A stretch of 55,306 nucleotides of DNA from Acinetobacter lwoffii (GTDB lineage Bacteria > Pseudomonadota > Gammaproteobacteria > Pseudomonadales > Moraxellaceae): NCBI RefSeq assembly GCF_029024105.1, contig NZ_CP118965.1, forward strand, positions 1 through 55,306, given 5' to 3'. The position numbers were made by a program, and so were the translations under genes. Position 1 is the first letter of the stretch, and every line of letters begins with the position of its first letter. The notes beneath the pieces are model-generated. The model worked only from the letters and a program-made list of their open reading frames with translations. It did not search any database and was not told where the DNA came from. Shown here piece by piece: positions 50,068-55,306 of this stretch.

Positions 50068-51198
50068 ATGTCAGAGCAAAAAATTAAACTAGTACCACCT
50101 AAGAATTATCGCCATCCTTATAAAGTTGAAGGTATTTCCTACATGGATACTGAAGACCCAAGATTTACGTATGCCATCATAAGTCTAGTTTCAACTCATA
50201 AAAAAATTAAGAATAATAAATATCTTATTCGTGTTCTTATGATGAATGACCATCTTAAATCTAATGCTGAATTTAATATTGCCTCAGGGTTATTTACCAG
50301 TCTTATACATCCGGATGTTTCAGTGGTTGTTAAAAATATAGCACGTCCGGTACAAGACTCTGATTTATATGAAGCATTAGCTCAAACAGCAATGGATACT
50401 CTAGCTCAAGAGTACAGCTATGCTTCTATTATTGAAAATCAGGATATGGCTCGATTATTCGGGTTTCTAATATCTTCCATGATTGGAATCGAGTTCAATC
50501 CTAATCCTGTTAAATCTGAGGTAGCGGTTGCCTCTGAGCTTTTAAAAAATATTGATGATATTATTTATATCTATGATAACTATATGGCTCTTGATCTAAG
50601 TGATGAGCTCAAGGCTGAACTTAACTATCAATTCTGGTCAGCTATTACAATGATGACGCGTAGCAATGCTTTGGTATATGCGGATAATTCAAGAGGTATG
50701 GATTTCTCAAGTCTTGCTAATAATAAAACGAACCTGACTATTAAAAATCTAAAAAAAGCGATTGAAACCAGCTTACCTTATTTCAATAAAGTGCATATTC
50801 AGCGTGAAATTCGAGATTTGTTAACCCACTCAGATTTTGATGTATCTAACAGAAAAATAATTTGCAAAGATATGCTTATATCCTCTCCTCAAGCTGGCAG
50901 ACTGAATATGCAAGTTTATATAAAATATAAAACTGTCATAGCGATCCTTTACCGTGCTTATCTTATTTCTGTGGAGAAGAATATTCATGAAAGCAAGATC
51001 AAAAGATTAAATACTATTCTTGATGAATCTGCTTATCGTCTTCAAAGTACTGGTCAAGATCCTCTTACATTAAAGATTCTTAAAGACCTCTTTATGATAG
51101 TGAAAAAGCCTTTAAATGCTGACGGCAATAATGATGTTGAAATTATTTTTAGTGAAGAAATTTCCAATGTCATCAAGAACCATGCCTTAGTATCTTGA
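50068..51198 (+). CDS. Unknown protein, 376 aa
   Basis: Not recognised. Soluble, with an N-terminal alpha/beta part (about 1-100, ending in VVVKNIARPVQDSDLYE) and a long helical remainder. No catalytic motif seen. It lies between the restriction-modification genes and the first pdif site, followed by a degenerate terminator. The position hints at a defence or accessory role but nothing more. Confidence 0.62.
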   Translation: MSEQKIKLVPPKNYRHPYKVEGISYMDTEDPRFTYAIISLVSTHKKIKNNKYLIRVLMMNDHLKSNAEFNIASGLFTSLIHPDVSVVVKNIARPVQDSDLYEALAQTAMDTLAQEYSYASIIENQDMARLFGFLISSMIGIEFNPNPVKSEVAVASELLKNIDDIIYIYDNYMALDLSDELKAELNYQFWSAITMMTRSNALVYADNSRGMDFSSLANNKTNLTIKNLKKAIETSLPYFNKVHIQREIRDLLTHSDFDVSNRKIICKDMLISSPQAGRLNMQVYIKYKTVIAILYRAYLISVEKNIHESKIKRLNTILDESAYRLQSTGQDPLTLKILKDLFMIVKKPLNADGNNDVEIIFSEEISNVIKNHALVS

Positions 51199-51222
51199 TC
51201 AATAAAATCCAGATTACCTGAT

Positions 51223-51365
51223 AAAAAACTCCGGCATCTTGCCAAGGTTTTTCGTATTGGGCTCGCGTGGTGTAAGTACTGTCGTATCTGCTGATCCTGT
51301 GCGATTTCCTTATTCTTGTTATTTGGAGCATCCTGCTCTCGATACATCCATCATAGGAAATTACA
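51223..51365 (+). repeat. Intergenic repeat R, copy 1 (with terminator remnant)
   Basis: Starts with CTCCGGC-ATCTT-GCCAAGG and TTTTTCGTATTGG, then GTCGTATCTG, TCCTTATTCTTG, GGAGCATCCTG and CATCATAGGAAA. The same sequence of blocks occurs at 54753-54897. Located 72 bp from a pdif site. Confidence 0.55.
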
Positions 51366-51436
51366 GCCAAGTCATCATAAACTAGACATTTTTATTGGTG
51401 AGAATATAGACATTTTGAATGGGTTCTAACAACAGA

Positions 51437-51464
51437 ATTTCGTATAACCTCCATTATGTTAAAT
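51437..51464 (+). other. pdif site (XerC/XerD orientation)
   Basis: ATTTCGTATAA - CCTCCA - TTATGTTAAAT, 28 bp. It forms the left edge of the kup module. Confidence 0.88.
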
Positions 51465-51618
51465 GGAACCTTCTTTAGTTGAATATTCATACTTTCAATG
51501 GAGCAAAACTTGCAGAATCTTGTCTAATTTGTAATCCTTGCAGCCAAGGGTGTCTAGCTGAGCTAAGGCAGGTATTTGTTGTAGTCGGGCCGCTATAATA
51601 TTGATAAAGAGCGCCTGT

Positions 51619-51816
51619 ATGTTTAATTTCAAGATTTTTAATAAAGTCTCTACGGAAGTGTTGACGATAAAAAATGACCTTCAGCTTAATTCTGAAATTC
51701 AACTTATAACAAAATATAAGACCTCTACTTCTGAAGATTATAAAAAAGCAATTATTTTGATCTTTAAAGAACGTGGTTATTCAGCTTTAGAGATTGGTCA
51801 ACTATTGGAAAATTAA
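51619..51816 (+). CDS. Small unknown protein, 65 aa
   Basis: From ATG 51619 (MFNFKIFNKVSTEVL). The C-terminal TSTSEDYKKAIILIFKERGY and SALEIGQLLEN look like a short helical domain. No family recognised; codon use and a following terminator make it plausible. Convergent with kup, in the same pdif module. Confidence 0.5.
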   Translation: MFNFKIFNKVSTEVLTIKNDLQLNSEIQLITKYKTSTSEDYKKAIILIFKERGYSALEIGQLLEN

Positions 51817-51839
51817 AGTAAAAGATTTATTCTGATCAG

Positions 51840-51868
51840 ATAGGCACCCTTATTTAAAGGTGCCTATT
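51840..51868. terminator. Bidirectional terminator, kup and 65-aa gene
   Basis: TAGGCACC and GGTGCCTA stem around CTTATTTAAA, T-rich on the right. Confidence 0.75.
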
Positions 51869-51882
51869 CATTTTAGAAATTC

Positions 51883-53760
51883 TTAAATTTCAATCTGACT
51901 ACCTAGCTCTACCACCCGGTTAGAAGGGATTTTATAAAAATCACTGACAGGGCTGGTATTTTTTTGCATTGCGACAAATAACTTTTCACGCCATGTAGAC
52001 ATCTTGCTGGACAGACTTGGAATTAATCTTTCTCTAGAAACAAAGAAGCTGATATTCATTAAGTCATACTCAAGATCCAGTACTGAAAAAGCTTGTTTCA
52101 ATGAATGAGGCACATTAGGCTCTTCTTTAAATCCATAATGGATCGTTATTCTGAAAAAACCATTCTCTAGTACTTCAGTAACGATTCGCTTAGCTTCATC
52201 AACATACGGGATTTCAGAAGTCTTGATTGTCACCAAAAAATTACGTTCATGCAGAACTTTATTATGCTTTAGATTATGTAAAAGCGCATGGGGTACGACT
52301 TGAGGCGTTCCAGTTAAAAATACGGCATTTCCACTCACTTTCTGACCTGTCTGTTCAAGGTGCTCAAGAAACACATTCAGTGGAAGCGTGTCCTTCTGCA
52401 GTTTGTCCTGAAGAATCTCTCTGCCTTTTTTCCAGGTCATCATGAGGGTAAAAACAATAACCGCAATAACGACTGGTACCCAGCCTCCAATCAGGACTTT
52501 TAATAGGTTTGAACTCAGCAAAACCAGATCAATAAAGGCGAATGGAATAATGAACAGTAAGACTTTCCATGTTTTCCATTTCCAGTAACTATAAGCCAGA
52601 AAAGCTACTAACAGTGTGTCACAGAACATGGTCACAGTGACGGCCAGACCATAAGCACCTGCCAACTTGCTGCTACTTTCAAATATTAAGATCAAGATGG
52701 TGATAGAGATAAACAGGAGCCAGTTCAGTAATGGAATATAAATTTGTCCAATTTCCGAAGCGGAGGTATGTAAAACTGTAAGCCTAGGTAGATATCCCAA
52801 CTGTATTGCCTGTTTAGCCATAGAGAATACCCCACTGATTAAAGCCTGTGAGGCAATCACTGCAGCTGCAGTAGCCAGAATAATCATAGGATATAGAAGG
52901 GCTGAAGGCAGAAGCAGGTAAAAAGGATTGGTGATAGCCGAAGGATCTCTTAACAGTAATGCTCCTTGTCCAGCATAATTCAGCATCAGACATGGCAGTA
53001 CAATTAAAAACCAGCCTAACTTGATCGGTAAAATACCAAAATGTCCCATATCCGCATATAAGGCTTCACCACCTGTTACTGTTAAAACCACAGCTCCCAT
53101 TACAAAAAATGAAATAAGAGGATTGTTAATAACGAATAAAAAAGCCCAGTGTGGGCTGAATAATGCAAGAACAAATGGACTTTGAATAATACTCATAATG
53201 CCAATGGCACCAATAGATAGGAACCATAACAGGGTAATAGGACCAAAAAACTTCCCCATCATTGCAGTCCCATGTTTTTGAACGGCAAAGAGAGCTATAA
53301 GAATTCCAATACTGATTGGAATAATGAAGCGATCAAATGACGGGGCAGCAACAGAAAGTCCCTCAACTGCAGATAAAACAGAAATAGCAGGGGTGATGAT
53401 ACCGTCACCGAAGAATAAGGATGCTCCAATGAAACCTAAGATAATGATTGCCAGTCTTTTTCCACGGGACAATCCTTTTTGCCTAAGGTTTAAGGCGAGT
53501 AATGCCATGATACCCCCTTCACCATTGTTATCAGCTCTCATGATCACCAAAACATATTTAAGCGAAACAATTAAGGTAATGGTCCAAAAGATTAAAGAGA
53601 GAATTCCCAGGATATTAAGTTCATTAATAGGTAGCCCGCGTGTCGCATGAAAGCTTTCTTTTAATGCATATAATGGACTCGTTCCTATATCGCCGAATAC
53701 TACTCCTAGTGCAGCCAGTGTTAATGCTGGTACTGCCGGCTTACTCACATTATTTTGCAT
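51883..53760 (-). CDS. kup: Kup potassium uptake transporter
   Basis: 625-aa K+/H+ symporter, full length. About 12 membrane segments over residues 10-430, beginning LAALGVVFGDIGTSPLYALK, the family signature. FFGDGIITPAISVLSAVEGL near 110 and GGWVPVVIAVIVFTLMMTW near 405 are also typical. A cytoplasmic C-terminal domain follows. It sits alone between two pdif sites. Confidence 0.95.
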   Translation of the reverse strand: MQNNVSKPAVPALTLAALGVVFGDIGTSPLYALKESFHATRGLPINELNILGILSLIFWTITLIVSLKYVLVIMRADNNGEGGIMALLALNLRQKGLSRGKRLAIIILGFIGASLFFGDGIITPAISVLSAVEGLSVAAPSFDRFIIPISIGILIALFAVQKHGTAMMGKFFGPITLLWFLSIGAIGIMSIIQSPFVLALFSPHWAFLFVINNPLISFFVMGAVVLTVTGGEALYADMGHFGILPIKLGWFLIVLPCLMLNYAGQGALLLRDPSAITNPFYLLLPSALLYPMIILATAAAVIASQALISGVFSMAKQAIQLGYLPRLTVLHTSASEIGQIYIPLLNWLLFISITILILIFESSSKLAGAYGLAVTVTMFCDTLLVAFLAYSYWKWKTWKVLLFIIPFAFIDLVLLSSNLLKVLIGGWVPVVIAVIVFTLMMTWKKGREILQDKLQKDTLPLNVFLEHLEQTGQKVSGNAVFLTGTPQVVPHALLHNLKHNKVLHERNFLVTIKTSEIPYVDEAKRIVTEVLENGFFRITIHYGFKEEPNVPHSLKQAFSVLDLEYDLMNISFFVSRERLIPSLSSKMSTWREKLFVAMQKNTSPVSDFYKIPSNRVVELGSQIEI

Positions 53761-53957
53761 ATATTTGATTTACAAAATTGGGGAGCCTCGAATTTTATCA
53801 TCTGGCTTCTTATGAAATTGCCTTGTACATAAAAACCCATACTTTCTTAGAGTGTTATAGTTTTTCTAGCTAAGCCTGCACTATATAGGTGCTATTTCAC
53901 TTATAAGTAATCCAAAAATATATGATTCTTTAATAGATAATTTTAAGTTTTTTCTAA

Positions 53958-53985
53958 AATTAACATAATACACCTTATACGAATC
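53958..53985 (-). other. pdif site (XerD/XerC orientation on + strand)
   Basis: AATTAACATAA - TACACC - TTATACGAATC. Identical core and left flank to the site at 2848; separates the kup module from the higBA module. Confidence 0.86.
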
Positions 53986-53986
53986 T

Positions 53987-54015
53987 AAAAATGGGAGCCT
54001 ATAGCTCCCATTTTT
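53987..54015. terminator. Terminator of higA
   Basis: AAAAATGGGAGC and AGCTCCCATTTTT stem ending 5 bp before the higA stop codon (minus strand), T-rich in the right direction. Confidence 0.8.
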
Positions 54016-54019
54016 ATTG

Positions 54020-54322
54020 TTAAACGTTGAATCCTATATGTTTTCCTGTTGGAAGCTCTACATCAATACGGAGCTTCCCACCCATTGCCTCAACATACTT
54101 TTTCATGGTTGAAATCTTAAGATCATTGCCACGATTTTCTATTGCTGAAAGCGATGGCTGTTTTATTCCCAAAGTTTCAGCAAGCTCTTTTTGAGAAATT
54201 TCGAGTTCTTCACGAATAAGATGAAGCTGATTTTCTAGCAGTAATTCATCTGCCATTTTTTGAATACGGGCTTGGCTCTCTGGAGAGCGGCTAGCTAACA
54301 ATTCTTGCAGAGTCTTAGCCAT
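54020..54322 (-). CDS. higA: HigA-type antitoxin
   Basis: 100-aa XRE-family antitoxin. The HTH is in ISQKELAETLGIKQPSLSAIE (about residues 43-63), followed by a C-terminal strand (GGKLRIDVELP). It binds and neutralises the HigB toxin and represses the operon. It overlaps the toxin gene end by 8 bp and appears intact. Confidence 0.9.
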   Translation of the reverse strand: MAKTLQELLASRSPESQARIQKMADELLLENQLHLIREELEISQKELAETLGIKQPSLSAIENRGNDLKISTMKKYVEAMGGKLRIDVELPTGKHIGFNV

Positions 54323-54671
54323 TAGATTTATCTCCTAGGGTAGTGAGATGAAGTTGGTATTGTTCATCTGCAATATCCAGCATGTCTTTATAAAAACGCT
54401 TTTTACCGCCTTTATCAGCAATACATAGAACAATAGCCTGTCGTAAGGGATCAAATGCGAAGAAAGCTCTTAAGGGTCTACCGCGATGTTGAACACGCAG
54501 TTCTTTCATATTGGTAAATTTAGACTCATACACAGTATCTACTAAAGGACGGCCTAAACTCGGTCCCTGCTACTGTAGAACAACCAGGGCAGCTAGGACC
54601 TTCTCTTGTGTAGGTTCATCTTGCTGTTCAAGCCACTGATTAAATAGATCTGTCGTAATGACTGTCCACAT
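54315..54671 (-). pseudogene. higB: HigB-type toxin gene with one nonsense codon
   Basis: RelE/HigB-family mRNA interferase gene. From ATG 54671 the frame reads 33 codons (MWTVITTDLFNQWLEQ...VVLQ), then TAG at 54570-54572, then continues in frame as QGPSLGRPLVDTVYESKF to the usual end, 118 codons in total. CAG in place of TAG would restore a full toxin, since relatives have VLQQQGPSLGRP as I recall. A restart at the ATG/internal site at 54533 would give 72 aa lacking the first third. Either a natural knock-out or a sequencing error. Confidence 0.85.
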
Positions 54672-54680
54672 ACCACAACC

Positions 54681-54706
54681 AAAATATAGATTATAGTCTA
54701 TATTTT
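54681..54706 (-). promoter_or_regulatory. higBA promoter and operator
   Basis: AAAATATAGA (54681-54690) and TCTATATTTT (54697-54706) are a perfect inverted repeat, and TATAAT lies in the centre on the minus strand. HigA-HigB binding site by position, 10 bp before the toxin start. Confidence 0.65.
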
Positions 54707-54750
54707 AGGAGCATTATGTTTATTTTGCAAATGAGAAAGGATAGGAAATA

Positions 54751-54779
54751 AAAAACCCCGGCATCCTGCCGGGGTTTTT
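54751..54779. terminator. Strong terminator in repeat R copy 2
   Basis: CCCCGGC-ATCCT-GCCGGGG with A run before and T run after. Serves an unknown transcript. Confidence 0.8.
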
Positions 54780-54897
54780 CGTATTGGTTCGCTCGGTATA
54801 ACTCCTGTCGTACCTTACAGTCCTTGTGCTTATCTCTTGTTATTCTTGTATGGAACTTCCTGTTCCCGATGAGTTCATCATAGGAAAATTCCACTGT
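54753..54897 (+). repeat. Intergenic repeat R, copy 2
   Basis: Same block order as 51223-51365: terminator stem, TTTTTCGTATTGG, CTGTCGTACC, CTTGTTATTCTTG, TCCTGTTCCCGAT, CATCATAGGAAAA. This copy has an intact terminator stem, the other a degraded one. Both lie close to a pdif site. The region to 55306 has no gene I can support. Confidence 0.55.
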
Positions 54898-55075
54898 CCC
54901 AGGTAGCCGCAAAGGGCCGAGATTGATGTACGCCAGAGCGTACAAAATAGCCTAAATTTTATCCACAGCAATTGGGGATAGTTTCGGACATTGAGGCATT
55001 GATAAAATTTGAAAAATCTCAAAATTGACTATTTTTTAAACAATTTTATTGGCAAGAAGTATCAAAACTGCTCAT

Positions 55076-55108
55076 AAAAAAGCCGACTTGTTTCAAAGTC
55101 GGCTTTTT
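55076..55108. terminator. Bidirectional terminator
   Basis: AAAGCCGACTT (55079-55089) and AAGTCGGCTTT (55096-55106), with A and T runs outside. No gene seen on either side in the window. Confidence 0.75.
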
Positions 55109-55170
55109 ATGGATTTTAGGGTTTGGTGTAAATTTTTAAGATATTGATTTTTATATTAATATACAAGTGT

Positions 55171-55198
55171 ACTTCGTATAACCGCCATTATGTTAAAT
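55171..55198 (+). other. pdif site (XerC/XerD orientation)
   Basis: ACTTCGTATAA - CCGCCA - TTATGTTAAAT, 28 bp; right edge of the higBA module. Flanking TTTAGTGGAATATTC resembles the flank of the pdif at 51437 (TTTAGTTGAATATTC). Confidence 0.86.
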
Positions 55199-55306
55199 GG
55201 GGAGTGATTTAGTGGAATATTCTTTAATTTTTTATATGAAAGAAGATACCTTGAATCGTGTCAAAAGAAGCATAGATTTTTTATCCATACCTCTAGTGTT
55301 CATTCT

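Noticed and set aside
51487..51702. 71-aa minus-strand frame opposite the 65-aa gene
   Set aside because: Antisense shadow; overlaps the plus-strand gene with better start and terminator, and shows no family features.
54691..54945. 84-aa frame at the right end
   Set aside because: Runs through the intergenic repeat and the strong terminator and has no recognisable character.
1..55306. tRNA or rRNA genes
   Set aside because: None seen on reading both strands; a tRNA search program was not available.

Overview
This window looks like plasmid DNA from Acinetobacter or a close relative. Five things point that way: a low-GC backbone, a Rep_3 initiator with 21-bp iterons, four 28-bp XerC/XerD (pdif) sites around mobile gene modules, an ISAba11-like IS, and a complete VirB/VirD4 conjugation apparatus with a P-type oriT. 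One high-GC block (about 9.29-13.57 kb) is foreign: the mer end of a Tn21-type transposon. All calls come from reading the sequence; no database search was run.

Layout. (1) 1-2.9 kb: chromate resistance genes chrB-chrA, a DUF3147 membrane protein and a pdif site. (2) 3.0-9.1 kb: a serine resolvase with a res-like region, then an arsenic cluster (arsC, arsR, phosphatase-type arsC, acr3, arsH, trxB, arsO). (3) 9.29-13.57 kb: merR with divergent merTPCADE and a DUF3330 gene. The outer Tn21-type inverted repeat is intact. The tnp side is missing, cut at what looks like a res crossover joined to a foreign half-site. This block sits inside an IS5-family transposase gene, which itself interrupts a umuC remnant. 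(4) 14.8-18.1 kb: small unknown genes, MobC and relaxase, then oriT with a nick sequence like that of RP4. (5) 18.2-23.3 kb: KorB and IncC/ParA partition genes, followed by four small genes that share one promoter design. (6) 23.3-26.9 kb: ISAba11-like IS, rep and the iteron origin. (7) 27-45.2 kb: a TrbM-like gene, topoisomerase I, virB1-4, a lipoprotein, virB6, virB5, virB8-11, virD4, a second lipoprotein and an LPD7/KfrB-type protein. (8) 45.3-51.2 kb: a possible HTH regulator, vsr, an MvaI/BcnI-type endonuclease with a Dcm-type methylase, and an unknown gene. (9) 51.4-55.2 kb: pdif modules carrying kup and a higBA locus whose toxin gene has a single nonsense codon.

Regulation is the most interesting layer. 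The perfect palindrome TTAGTCATGACTAA occurs 11 times. At five promoters it lies exactly 8 bp upstream of the -35 box, and a second operator (GTCCAC-N2-GTGGAC) fills the -35/-10 spacer. This resembles the KorB/KorA control circuit of IncP plasmids but with different operator sequences, and a KorB homologue is encoded here. Four of these promoters make a conserved leader with two mutually exclusive hairpins, one of which covers the ribosome binding site.

A separate structured non-coding element of about 170-205 bp occurs three times (22.83-23.04, 27.84-28.04 and 45.29-45.45 kb). One hairpin stem is kept although its sequence differs completely in the third copy, so the fold appears to be selected. 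From the nick polarity, the korB-incC-small-gene block would be the leading region. Its genes use the transferred strand as template, and one copy of the structured element heads the block. This makes the element a candidate single-strand promoter or other early-expression element.
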